The position numbers and the translations under genes are program-made. From NCBI GenBank assembly GCA_017441505.1, contig JAFRXL010000005.1, forward strand, positions 44,876-108,875: a stretch of 64,000 nt of DNA, given 5' to 3'. The DNA is from Ruminococcus sp. (GTDB taxonomy: Bacteria > Bacillota > Clostridia > Oscillospirales > Ruminococcaceae). Below are positions 1 to 8,065 of the stretch, one piece after another (positions within the stretch are counted from its first letter, which is position 1; the number at the start of each line of letters is the position of its first letter). The notes under the pieces were generated by a model, which saw only the letters and a list, made by a program, of their open reading frames with translations, had not been told where the DNA came from and did not search any database.

Positions 1-396
1 ATGCATAACAGGGACAATACTGACTATAACTCCTTCTTTGCTGACCTTATAAAAGATATGAAGTCGACTCTTTCTATAGCGGCATCAGCAGGGATAAAGA
101 GCGATAAAATTATGATCGATCCGGGAGTAGGTTTCGGTAAGACCTATGAGAATAATCTTGAAGCAATAAAGAGAGTCGATGAATTCGGAGCAGAGCTTGG
201 CTATCCGGTATTGCTTGGAACATCGAGAAAATCTGTTATCGGACTTACACTTGATATTCCGGCAAATGAGCGTGTTGAAGGTACGATAGCTACAACGGTC
301 ATAGGAGTAATGAAAGGCGTTTCATTTGTCAGAGTTCATGATGTGAAAGAAAATGTACGGGCTATAAAAATGACACAGGCAGTAATGAGAGGATAA
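1..396 (+). CDS. folP: Dihydropteroate synthase, C-terminal part (cut by window edge)
   Basis: Joins 4-aminobenzoate to the pterin pyrophosphate to make dihydropteroate in folate synthesis (cytoplasmic TIM barrel). The visible 131 residues hold the family motifs DPGVGFGKT (pterin/phosphate site), LLGTSRKS and RVHDV near the end. A full DHPS has about 260-280 residues, so roughly half lies left of the window; the Met at position 1 is probably internal. The stop is 4 bases before folBK, whose ribosome site (AGAGGA, 388-393) lies in the end of this gene, so folP, folBK and folA form one operon. Confidence 0.93.
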   Translation: MHNRDNTDYNSFFADLIKDMKSTLSIAASAGIKSDKIMIDPGVGFGKTYENNLEAIKRVDEFGAELGYPVLLGTSRKSVIGLTLDIPANERVEGTIATTVIGVMKGVSFVRVHDVKENVRAIKMTQAVMRG

Positions 397-400
397 AAAA

Positions 401-1222
401 ATGGACAGGATATGTATTGATGAGCTGAAAATATTTGCTCATCACGGAGTTTTTGAACACGAAAATATTAACGGTCAGAACTTTTATGTTAACGCAGTAC
501 TTTATGTTGAGACTGAAAAAGCCGGACTGACTGATGAACTTGAATATTCAGTGGACTACGGCAGTGTATGCAAGCTTATCGGTGAGGTGCTGACTGCTAA
601 TACCTACAAGCTTATAGAAACTGCTGCACAGGAAGTTGCAGCAGCAATACTCAATAAATTTGAGCTTATAAAAGCAGTTGATATAGAGCTTAGAAAACCG
701 GAAGCTCCGATACCAATGGACTTCGGTTCAGTTTCTGTTAAGATACATCGTGAATGGCACGAGGCACTTGTCGCAGTAGGTTCAAATATAGGTGACAGCA
801 GAACTTATATATCAAATGCTGTAGAGGAGCTTAGTTCGAGCAGATATGTCAAGGATCTGAGCCTTTCAGAGCTTATCGTCACCAAACCGTATGGTTATAC
901 AGATCAGCCTGATTTTCTGAATGGAGCAGTAAAGCTGCGTACAATGCTCACTCCGCACGGTCTGCTTGATCTTCTTCATGAGATCGAAAATAAAGCTGAC
1001 CGAAAAAGAGAGATACATTGGGGACCAAGAACGCTTGATCTTGATATTATTTTCTATGATAATGAGGTCATAAACGAAAAGGAACTTATAGTGCCGCATA
1101 TAGATATGCATAACCGGTATTTCGTGCTTAAACCAGCGTCTGAGCTGATGCCTGAATATGTACATCCTGTCTTAAAAAAGACAGTCAGACAGTTGTTAAA
1201 GGAACTTGAAAGCAATGATTAA
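401..1222 (+). CDS. folBK: Dihydroneopterin aldolase / HPPK fusion
   Basis: A 273-residue bifunctional folate enzyme. Residues 1 to about 118 are the FolB aldolase (FAHHGVFEHE near the start), which cleaves dihydroneopterin. Residues from about 120 are FolK (HPPK), which pyrophosphorylates the product; it shows VAVGSNIGDS, GPRTLDLDI and VPHIDMHNRYFVLKP. Fused FolB-FolK is common in Firmicutes. It follows folP by 4 bases and its stop overlaps the folA start, which suggests translational coupling. Confidence 0.93.
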   Translation: MDRICIDELKIFAHHGVFEHENINGQNFYVNAVLYVETEKAGLTDELEYSVDYGSVCKLIGEVLTANTYKLIETAAQEVAAAILNKFELIKAVDIELRKPEAPIPMDFGSVSVKIHREWHEALVAVGSNIGDSRTYISNAVEELSSSRYVKDLSLSELIVTKPYGYTDQPDFLNGAVKLRTMLTPHGLLDLLHEIENKADRKREIHWGPRTLDLDIIFYDNEVINEKELIVPHIDMHNRYFVLKPASELMPEYVHPVLKKTVRQLLKELESND

Positions 1223-1685
1223 CATTATAGCGGCAGTATCTTCAAACGGCATTATAGGTGCCAGCGGCAGGATACCGTGGAGTATACCGGCAGATATGGC
1301 TCATTTTAAGAAGCTTACGACAGGCGGAGCTGTTATAATGGGACGGTATACATATGAAAGTATCGGACATCCGCTTCCTGAACGGCTCAATATCGTAGTA
1401 TCACGGAAGAGCTGTTATTCGGGAGATGATCTGGTAACAGTACCGGATATTGAGTCGGCAATAAAGCTTGCAGAAAAGGAAAGGTCTGAAACATTCATTT
1501 GCGGCGGTGAAAGAATATATTCTGAGGGACTTGGATATGCTCAGAGACTGTATCTCACGCTGCTGGACGATGAATATTCCGGAGATGCCTTTTTCCCTGA
1601 ATTTGACCATTCAGAATTCCGCCTGACTAAAATTCAGCGTGATAACGATAATAAACTCACATTTTGTACCTATTTGAGGAAATAG
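1215..1685 (+). CDS. folA: Dihydrofolate reductase
   Basis: Reduces dihydrofolate to tetrahydrofolate with NADPH. About 156 residues, the usual DHFR size. Visible features are IIAAVSSNGIIG at the N-terminus, IPWSIPADM with the acidic substrate-binding residue, VIMGRYTYESIG, and FICGGERIY for the cofactor. I chose the ATG at 1215 over a TTG at 1206 because AAAGGAA at about 1198-1204 is well spaced from it. It overlaps the folBK stop by 8 bases and is the last gene of the folate operon; no clear hairpin terminator follows. Confidence 0.92.
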   Translation: MINIIAAVSSNGIIGASGRIPWSIPADMAHFKKLTTGGAVIMGRYTYESIGHPLPERLNIVVSRKSCYSGDDLVTVPDIESAIKLAEKERSETFICGGERIYSEGLGYAQRLYLTLLDDEYSGDAFFPEFDHSEFRLTKIQRDNDNKLTFCTYLRK

Positions 1686-1721
1686 TATATGTGAATGAAA
1701 AGTAAATCATTGCAAATTTTA

Positions 1722-1751
1722 TTGACAAACTTATAGAGTGAATAGTATAAT
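1722..1751 (+). promoter_or_regulatory. Sigma-A promoter of the beta-helix gene
   Basis: TTGACA at 1722-1727 and TATAAT at 1746-1751 with an 18-bp spacer. AGGAG at 1776-1780 is the ribosome site for the ATG at 1790. Confidence 0.85.
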
Positions 1752-1789
1752 ATATATGTAATTATATGTGTATATAGGAGTGCAAATAT

Positions 1790-2455
1790 ATGAATAACGT
1801 AAAAATATCAGAATTATATGATCTGACACATACTTTAGCTGCTGATTATCTCAAAGGGTTCACATATCCTTGGGAAGCTTTAAAGGGGATAAGTGACCTT
1901 ATAATATCTTTAGGAAAAGAACTTGATCCGAATGAATATGATAATCCGTCTGAAAATGTGTGGGTACATAAAACTGCAAAGGTATTTTCGAGTGCATATC
2001 TTGGTGCACCATGTATAATAGGAGCTAATACAGAAGTTAGACATTGTGCATTTATAAGGGGAAGTGCACTTGTAGGAGAAAACTGTGTAGTAGGAAACTC
2101 CGTTGAATTAAAGAATGTCATATTGTTTGATAATGTTCAGACACCGCATTATAACTACGTTGGTGACAGCATACTTGGATACAAGTCACATATGGGAGCA
2201 GGTTCAATAACTTCAAATGTTAAGTCCGATAAGACTAACGTTGTTGTAAAATCCAAAGATGAGAAGATAGAGACCGGTATCAAGAAAATAGGTGCTATGC
2301 TTGGTGACTGTGTTGAGGTAGGATGCAACAGCGTATTGAATCCGGGTACTATAGTTGGAAGAAATTCAAATATTTACCCTACAAGCTGTGTTCGTGGAGT
2401 TATACCTGCAAACAGCATTTATAAAACAGGCGGAGTTATAGCTGAAAAGAAATAA
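1790..2455 (+). CDS. Left-handed beta-helix (hexapeptide) sugar-nucleotide-type protein
   Basis: 221 residues. The first 75 or so are a short helical head; the rest carries hexapeptide repeats of the left-handed beta-helix fold, for example the stretch around residues 75-110 and GDSILGYKSHMGAGSITSN near 125-143. The latter resembles the acetyltransferase half of GlmU (its GAG-T-N region), but there is no N-terminal nucleotidyltransferase domain. Similar free-standing proteins are usually annotated as UDP-N-acetylglucosamine pyrophosphorylase-like. An acyl- or nucleotide-sugar role is plausible; the substrate cannot be told. It has its own promoter. Confidence 0.75.
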   Translation: MNNVKISELYDLTHTLAADYLKGFTYPWEALKGISDLIISLGKELDPNEYDNPSENVWVHKTAKVFSSAYLGAPCIIGANTEVRHCAFIRGSALVGENCVVGNSVELKNVILFDNVQTPHYNYVGDSILGYKSHMGAGSITSNVKSDKTNVVVKSKDEKIETGIKKIGAMLGDCVEVGCNSVLNPGTIVGRNSNIYPTSCVRGVIPANSIYKTGGVIAEKK

Positions 2456-2560
2456 ACTCTCCACACTCAGCTTGGAGTATTCGCATTAAAAATTTACCGA
2501 TCGCATTCTTGATCTATTTCCTTTATGCCGAGCATTGGTTGGCAAGGTTTAGTTGGGGGA

Positions 2561-2623
2561 GCAATATGTATTGCTATATGATCGATAGTCAACAAATGAG
2601 CTTTATTATTGATCATATAGCAA
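2561..2623. other. Imperfect inverted repeat / candidate RNA hairpin in a 300-bp gap
   Basis: The gap 2456-2757 has no convincing gene. It holds a 17-base inverted repeat, 2571-2587 against 2607-2623 (16 of 17 paired, 19-base loop). The left arm can alternatively pair with 2561-2566 (GCAATA/TATTGC), so two exclusive hairpins are possible. No T-tract follows, so it is not a normal terminator. Confidence 0.5.
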
Positions 2624-2717
2624 GTGGTAATTCTGGTCAAATAGAAACTATATGCCATTGCTTGTGAAAAAATCTAAGCAGCACAATAGGTAAATAATAA
2701 AAATATATATTTTACTA

Positions 2718-2746
2718 TTGCATTTTAACTCAGAATGTGGTAAAAT
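2718..2746 (+). promoter_or_regulatory. Promoter of tRNA-Arg(CCU)
   Basis: TTGCAT at 2718-2723 and TAAAAT at 2741-2746, 17-bp spacer, 11 bases before the tRNA. Confidence 0.7.
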
Positions 2747-2757
2747 ATATATGTTAT

Positions 2758-2834
2758 GTCCCAATAGCTCAGTAGGATAGAGCGACTGTCTCCTAAGCAG
2801 TAGGCCGGAGGTTCGACTCCTCTTTGGGACGCCA
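2758..2834 (+). tRNA. tRNA-Arg (anticodon CCU)
   Basis: Full cloverleaf: acceptor GTCCCAA (2758-2764) pairs with TTGGGAC (2824-2830), D-stem GCTC/GAGC, anticodon loop CTCCTAA giving CCU, T-loop TTCGACT, encoded CCA at 2832-2834. It decodes AGG arginine codons. Confidence 0.95.
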
Positions 2835-2867
2835 GATTTAGTCGATAGTATTGGAAATATCGACCGC

Positions 2868-2892
2868 AAAGCCCGAGTTATCGGGCTTTTTT
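2868..2892 (+). terminator. Terminator of tRNA-Arg(CCU)
   Basis: AAAGCCCGA (2868-2876), GTTA loop, TCGGGC, then six T. Confidence 0.9.
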
Positions 2893-2907
2893 GATTTTAT
2901 ACAGAAA

Positions 2908-2944
2908 TAAAAATGCCGCAGTGATCTATAAAATTACTGCGGCA
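2908..2944 (-). terminator. Terminator of the ftsEX operon
   Basis: Stem TGCCGCAGT (2914-2922) with ACTGCGGCA (2936-2944); the T-tract is on the minus-strand side, just after the S41 gene stop. Confidence 0.85.
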
Positions 2945-2958
2945 GATTTTTGGTATGC

Positions 2959-4131
2959 TTATTGTCCGTTAAGTATTAACGTCAGACTTTCGATTGCTTT
3001 ATTATACTGTGAGTCAACGTTTTCGGTCTCATTTTCAACGACTACGTCAGGTGAAAGTCCGACCTTATTATAGCTTTTTTCAGAAGCTGTTTTTATTTCA
3101 GCTACTGTGAGTTTAACAGCACCGCCGTTTTCAAAATCAGTGATTTCCTGCAGTGAACCGTTTCCGCTGGTTTTTATACCTATAAGCTGAGCTCCGTTAA
3201 CATCCTTTAGTGCAGCAGCAAAGAGCTCCGCAACATTGGATGTATTTTTGTTTACAAGAACAGCCATAGGGAGCTTTATAGCCGATTCATCAGAGTATAC
3301 GATAGTTTCTGTGTGACCGTCCTTGTATTCAGCAGTAGCGATTATCCCCTCCGGAAGAAGCGGATCGAGACATTCCTGAACCGAGTCGATCACACCCTCA
3401 CTGGTATCACGGACATCAAACAGAAGAGCTTCTGCACCATTGGAAGTTAGTCTTTGCAGAGTTTCTACGAACTGTTCAGGGGTATTTTGCTTGAAGCCGT
3501 CTATTTTGATATATCCAATATAGCCGTCAACAAGAGTACCTGTAACTGAAACGACCTCTATGGAGCGTCTTGTAAAAGTATAGCTTGTGTCAACACCATT
3601 ATGGCGGACAGTAAGTTCAACAGTTGAGCCCTCAGAGCCTTTCATAGCCTCCATAGCTTCGTCGAAACCGGTCTCTTTAACGTCGATTCCGGCAACCGAA
3701 GTTATAACATCGCCGGATACAAGACCGGATTCAGCAGCAGGGGAGTCCTCAAGAACATTTTCTATGAGTATATATCCACTTGAATCCTCAGTGAGAGTAA
3801 GTCCGAGACCTATCTGCTCACCGGCATTTACAGTCTGTTCATCGATGTATTCATCCTGAGAGATATACTCAGAGAATTTATCTCCAAGACCGGAGACATA
3901 GCCTTTAAGTATGCCGTTGTTGAGGTCTTTTTCGTCAATATCTCCATTAAAATGCTCTCTGACGAAGGAATCAAGGTGTTGGAGAGAATTGTATTTTTTT
4001 GCTTTTTCGTTTACATCCACAACTTTTTTATTGTAGCTTTGAAGTGAGAAGAAGGAAGTCAGGATGAATGTGACCGCAGAGGCGATAGCAACGAGACTTA
4101 TCGCCAGACCAAGGCTGATTTTCTTATTCAT
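2959..4131 (-). CDS. S41 (C-terminal processing) peptidase homologue, probably catalytically dead
   Basis: About 390 residues: N-terminal membrane anchor (residues about 5-28), helical region, PDZ domain (about 105-180), then the S41 core. Active CtpA/CtpB enzymes use a Ser in a GSASASE-type strand and a Lys in FGKG 25 residues later, with a Gln 4 further on. Here the aligned stretch is NKNTSNVAEL and TSGNGSLQ: the Ser position is Asn299 and the Lys position Asn324, while Gln328 and the spacing of 25 remain. Fold kept, catalytic dyad lost. I use ATG 4131; a TTG at 4152 would add 7 residues. It is the last gene of the ftsEX/M23 operon, 54 bases after the second M23 gene. Its job may be scaffolding or binding peptides. 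Confidence 0.85.
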   Translation of the reverse strand: MNKKISLGLAISLVAIASAVTFILTSFFSLQSYNKKVVDVNEKAKKYNSLQHLDSFVREHFNGDIDEKDLNNGILKGYVSGLGDKFSEYISQDEYIDEQTVNAGEQIGLGLTLTEDSSGYILIENVLEDSPAAESGLVSGDVITSVAGIDVKETGFDEAMEAMKGSEGSTVELTVRHNGVDTSYTFTRRSIEVVSVTGTLVDGYIGYIKIDGFKQNTPEQFVETLQRLTSNGAEALLFDVRDTSEGVIDSVQECLDPLLPEGIIATAEYKDGHTETIVYSDESAIKLPMAVLVNKNTSNVAELFAAALKDVNGAQLIGIKTSGNGSLQEITDFENGGAVKLTVAEIKTASEKSYNKVGLSPDVVVENETENVDSQYNKAIESLTLILNGQ

Positions 4132-4185
4132 ATTATCATCGCTTTCAAACAAAATCGGGCAGTTTTGATACTGCCCTACTTTTTA

Positions 4186-5571
4186 TTACTGGCCTATATA
4201 GTGACCTATATAAGGTTTTGGATCAACTCTCTGACCGCCGATACGCACTTCAAAGTGAAGATGCGGACCGGTTGCCTGTCCGGTAGAGCCGACATATCCG
4301 ATAGTCTCGCCCTGACTTACAGACTGACCGTAAGAAACGCAGGCAGATGTCAGGTGACCATAAACAGTCATAGAACCGTCCGGATGCTGGAGTATAACGT
4401 GGTTGCCGTAACCGCCTCCGCAGCCGCAGCTTCCGGGGTTATTATGTGGACACGAGTTATACATTTCGACAACAGTACCACTCTTTGATGCGACTACCGG
4501 AGCACCTGCGATACCGAGATCACCGATATCCCAGCCGCTGTGATACAAAGTAGCACCTGAACCAAACGGGTCAGGTCTGTAGCCGAAGTAGCTTGATATG
4601 TAATAGAATCCCGGACAAGGCCATGCATATCCGGAGCTGTCAACATCAGAAGGGATGATAGTTCCCGGCTGAACGGAAGGTACGAAACTTTGATTGTTAT
4701 TAGCAGCAGCGGCTGCTTCTTCCTGTTGTTTGCGTATACGTTCCTTTTCGAGTCTCTCATACTCAGCTCTGATCTCAGCTTCTTCAGCTTCAAGATCGGC
4801 ATTACGCTGATCGAGAGTACGTTTATCGTTTTTGAGACGTTCTTCCTCACGAGCGAGATTATCGAGAACTTCCTGAGTTTTAGCCATTTTTTCGTTAACG
4901 GAATTTATCTCTTTGATACGCTCTTCTTTTTTTGCTTTAAGCTCATTGTTTTTCATTTCAAGCGTGAGTTTTTCTGTCTCTATAGTTTTCTTGTCGTTTT
5001 CGAGCTCATCAATATCACTGAGTATATCATCGATGAGCTTTTCATCGTACTCCGCCATACGGTTTGCCATTTCCATTTGCGACATAATATCGTAGAAATC
5101 TGACGCACCGAGTATAACAGAAGCAAGATTATCGTTTCCTGAAATATACATTTCACAGAGACGCTTTTTGAACAATTCTATATTTTTGTCGATATTATCC
5201 TGTTTTTCTTTAATGGTATTATTCAGGTCATTAATGTTATTCTGAGCATCAAGAATATCGTTATTCAGCTTGTCTATTTCGAGATCAAGACTTGCGATAT
5301 TCTCTTTAATGAGATTGATCTGAGCTACAAGTGTCTCTTGATACTGCTGATTGCTTGCTTTATCATTTTCAAGCTGAGCGAGCTGAGCTTCAAATTCAGC
5401 AATCTGAGCGTCATTTTCGGCTCTTTCCTCATGAAGTTCATTAATGGTCTTAGCCGAAGCGGTGTTTATCCTGTTGTCTTTAACGGCAGGATAAGCGAGG
5501 ATAAGTCCAAGCGAAACAGCAGAACAAGTGATGAATGATATGACTTTTTTGAATATATTAAGTTTACTCAT
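4186..5571 (-). CDS. Coiled-coil M23 murein hydrolase, EnvC/PcsB-like (copy 2)
   Basis: 461 residues, secreted. Signal segment at about 8-30, long coiled coil at about 40-280 of the EnvC/PcsB type, a linker, then a LytM/M23 zinc endopeptidase domain (about 320-461). Zinc ligands are visible as HSGWD (His344, Asp348) and HLHFE (His437, His439). It should cut peptidoglycan cross-links at division once activated by FtsEX through the coiled coil. It is a tandem paralogue of the upstream gene; the block DNLASVILGASDFY is identical in both. A strong SD (AAAGGAGT) lies about 40 bases before the ATG, which is unusually far. Confidence 0.92.
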   Translation of the reverse strand: MSKLNIFKKVISFITCSAVSLGLILAYPAVKDNRINTASAKTINELHEERAENDAQIAEFEAQLAQLENDKASNQQYQETLVAQINLIKENIASLDLEIDKLNNDILDAQNNINDLNNTIKEKQDNIDKNIELFKKRLCEMYISGNDNLASVILGASDFYDIMSQMEMANRMAEYDEKLIDDILSDIDELENDKKTIETEKLTLEMKNNELKAKKEERIKEINSVNEKMAKTQEVLDNLAREEERLKNDKRTLDQRNADLEAEEAEIRAEYERLEKERIRKQQEEAAAAANNNQSFVPSVQPGTIIPSDVDSSGYAWPCPGFYYISSYFGYRPDPFGSGATLYHSGWDIGDLGIAGAPVVASKSGTVVEMYNSCPHNNPGSCGCGGGYGNHVILQHPDGSMTVYGHLTSACVSYGQSVSQGETIGYVGSTGQATGPHLHFEVRIGGQRVDPKPYIGHYIGQ

Positions 5572-5641
5572 TTTATAGAATGCCGGAGATTTGACCGGAC
5601 TAATACAACTCCTTTCGGGTTTTGCCTTATATCAAAGCAGA

Positions 5642-7084
5642 TCACGGACCGGTATAGCCGAGTGGGTTCTGAGGAACTCCGCCGACATATATCTCAAAGT
5701 GGAGGTGAGCTCCGGTAGACCAGCCTGTAGAGCCTACAGCACCGATCACCTGTCCCTGACTAACAGTTTGTCCGTATGAAACAGAAGCATAACTAAGGTG
5801 TCCGTAAACAGTAGAAGTACCGTCATCATGAGTTATCATAACATAGTTGCCGTAACCGCCGTTACATCCGCAGCTATATGATTTAGCACAGTTATGGGTA
5901 CACAGATTGTAAACGCCTGATACAGTACCGCCTTTTGAAGCTACAACAGTAGCTCCCATAATGCCGGCGTCACCAACATCGACACCGTTGTGATTTCGTC
6001 CCCACCTGTATCCGAATGGACTTGAAATATAGCCAAATCCCGGAACAGGCCAGATGAATCCGCCTGTACTTGTTGCCGGTGGAGTATATGTAGTTGCCGG
6101 CGGAGTATAAGTCGGAGTTTCAGCCGCCGCAGTAGTGTTATTATTTGTCTGCTCCTGCTGAACTGCCTGCTGCTGTGCAGCCTGTTGAGCTGCTTGCTGC
6201 TGTGCAGCCTGCTGTGCCGCAAGTCTTGCAGCTTCATCAGCTTTACGCTGCTGTTCCTCAGCAGCTTTTCTTGCAGCCTCACGAATTTGCTCAGCCTGAG
6301 CATCGAGGTCGGCATTATACTTAGCGAGCTTAGCTTTATCGCTTTCGAGCATTTGCTGCTCCATAGCAAGAGCGTCAAGAACTTCTTTAGTCTTCTGCAT
6401 TTCTTCGTCGAGTTGAGCGAGGTCTTTCTTTTTCTGCTCTACCTTATTATTCTGATCCTGTACTTTCATTTCGAGTGTCAGTTTTTCGGTCTGCAGAGCA
6501 GTTTTAGAGTTTTCAAGTTCATCGATATCATCGAGAAGTCCGTTAATGAGGTTCTCATCGTATTCTGCCATACGGTTAGCCATTTCGACCTGAGACATGA
6601 TGCTGTAGAAATCGGAAGCACCGAGTATAACAGAAGCGAGGTTATCGTTGCCATTGACGTACATATCGCAGAGACGTCCTTTAAAGAGCTCGATGTTATG
6701 GTCGATAGCGTTCTGCTGTTCAACTATGGACTTATCCAATTCGTCGATATTTTTCTTTGTATTTTCTATATCCTCATTGAGTTTATCAAGTTCAAGATTG
6801 AGATTGTTTATATTCTCTTTTATAAGTCGGATCTTCTCCATAAGAGTATCCTGATATGCCTGTTCATCGCTTTTACTGTTTTCAAGCTCAGACAGCTTGC
6901 TGTCGTATTCAGCGATCTTGGCATCATTAGCTGCTCTTTCCTCTTGTATCTCATTAAGAGTTTTAGCGGAGGCAGTATGTGTTTTTTTCTCTGATACTAC
7001 CGGATAAGCAGCTACTATACCAATAGAGAGAGCAGTGCAGGTCATAAAAGAAAGAGTTTTTTTGAATATGCTTAATTTACTCAT
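5642..7084 (-). CDS. Coiled-coil M23 murein hydrolase, EnvC/PcsB-like (copy 1)
   Basis: About 480 residues with the same architecture as its downstream neighbour: signal segment, coiled coil to about residue 280, low-complexity Ala/Gln then Pro/Thr linker (about 285-345), and an M23 domain with HNGVDVGD and GAHLHFEI. Role: FtsEX-controlled septal peptidoglycan hydrolysis. The start at 7084 (MSKLSIFKK) matches the start of copy 2; an in-frame ATG at 7096 would add 4 residues. AAAGGAGT lies about 55 bases upstream, separated from the ATG by a predicted hairpin. The linker is longer than in copy 2. Confidence 0.92.
   Translation of the reverse strand: MSKLSIFKKTLSFMTCTALSIGIVAAYPVVSEKKTHTASAKTLNEIQEERAANDAKIAEYDSKLSELENSKSDEQAYQDTLMEKIRLIKENINNLNLELDKLNEDIENTKKNIDELDKSIVEQQNAIDHNIELFKGRLCDMYVNGNDNLASVILGASDFYSIMSQVEMANRMAEYDENLINGLLDDIDELENSKTALQTEKLTLEMKVQDQNNKVEQKKKDLAQLDEEMQKTKEVLDALAMEQQMLESDKAKLAKYNADLDAQAEQIREAARKAAEEQQRKADEAARLAAQQAAQQQAAQQAAQQQAVQQEQTNNNTTAAAETPTYTPPATTYTPPATSTGGFIWPVPGFGYISSPFGYRWGRNHNGVDVGDAGIMGATVVASKGGTVSGVYNLCTHNCAKSYSCGCNGGYGNYVMITHDDGTSTVYGHLSYASVSYGQTVSQGQVIGAVGSTGWSTGAHLHFEIYVGGVPQNPLGYTGP
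6167..6211. repeat. Short tandem repeat in the Ala/Gln linker
   Basis: TGCTGCTGTGCAGCCTG occurs at 6168-6184 and 6195-6211 (27-bp period). It encodes the Ala/Gln-rich linker of M23 copy 1 and is a likely site of length variation. Confidence 0.7.
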
Positions 7085-7156
7085 AAATAGCTGCATATGA
7101 TACAGTTTGACCCGTTATCGGATCATGGCATCACACGCTGACTCCTTTCAATTATA

Positions 7157-8065
7157 TTAAACATCGATATGCTTTCTTGTACTTATAACACTTCCTAATG
7201 CACCTATCAGTGAACCTACAACGAGGTATGCTATAAGGACGATTATCATTATGTCAGCAAATGGCACAAGGCTTTTCAGACCGAATGCATTCATGAGAGA
7301 TGCCTGTTTGAGCAGAACTCTGTATATAGAGCGGTAAAGTGCCCATGTGATGAAGAATGCACCGGCACCGGAAAATAGTCCGGTCACCATGCCCTCAACA
7401 AAGAAAGGCATACGTATGAAGGCATTTGTCGCACCAACATACTTCATGATCTGTATTTCTTCACGGCGTGCATAAACGCTTGCCTTTGTAGTATTTGAGA
7501 TCATTATCATGGATACTATAGCAAGTGTGATTATAACAGCACCGGCAATGAGCGATACGACTTTTCTCAATTCTTTAAGAAATTCAGCGACCTGAGGAGA
7601 AGAGTAGGCTTTCTGTACTTTAGCTATCTTCTGTATCTCAGCGGTCGTATCAGCGATGGTATCGTTATCCTTTACGGTCACGCTAAAGCCATCCGGCATA
7701 AATTCAGCGTCAGTAATATAGTTTTCTATGAGCTTTTTTGCCTTTGGAAGATCCTTTTTCTGAGTTTCAAGAGCATCTTCTTTTGACTTGAATTCGATAG
7801 TGTTTACATTAGATATTGCTCTTATAGCATCCTCAGCCTTTTTTATATCTTCATCAGAAGCTCCTACATCCATGAATACAGATATTTCGTTTTTATCTCC
7901 GAGACCGATTATCATACGGTTCATATTGATATAGAACAATGAAGCTATACCAACGAGGAGAAGTGAGATCAGGAGCACACAAAAGGTAGCGAATGCCATC
8001 ATTTTATTTTTCCATATATTTTCCACGCCCTGGTCGGCGAGGTATTTTATACCGCTTAATTTCAT
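7157..8065 (-). CDS. ftsX: Cell-division ABC permease FtsX
   Basis: 302 residues. One membrane helix near the N-terminus (about 24-46), a large extracellular domain (about 50-165), and three helices in the C-terminal half, the FtsX layout. It carries the FtsE ATPase signal across the membrane to murein hydrolases. The ATG overlaps the ftsE stop by 4 bases (ATGA), so translation is coupled. The M23 genes follow directly, as in FtsEX-PcsB systems. Confidence 0.95.
   Translation of the reverse strand: MKLSGIKYLADQGVENIWKNKMMAFATFCVLLISLLLVGIASLFYINMNRMIIGLGDKNEISVFMDVGASDEDIKKAEDAIRAISNVNTIEFKSKEDALETQKKDLPKAKKLIENYITDAEFMPDGFSVTVKDNDTIADTTAEIQKIAKVQKAYSSPQVAEFLKELRKVVSLIAGAVIITLAIVSMIMISNTTKASVYARREEIQIMKYVGATNAFIRMPFFVEGMVTGLFSGAGAFFITWALYRSIYRVLLKQASLMNAFGLKSLVPFADIMIIVLIAYLVVGSLIGALGSVISTRKHIDV

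Noticed and set aside
6185-6994. 269-codon open frame on the plus strand inside the M23 copy 1 gene
   Set aside because: It is the mirror of the coiled-coil region; composition is Phe/Leu/Ser-rich as expected for an antisense shadow, and it has no ribosome site or domain.
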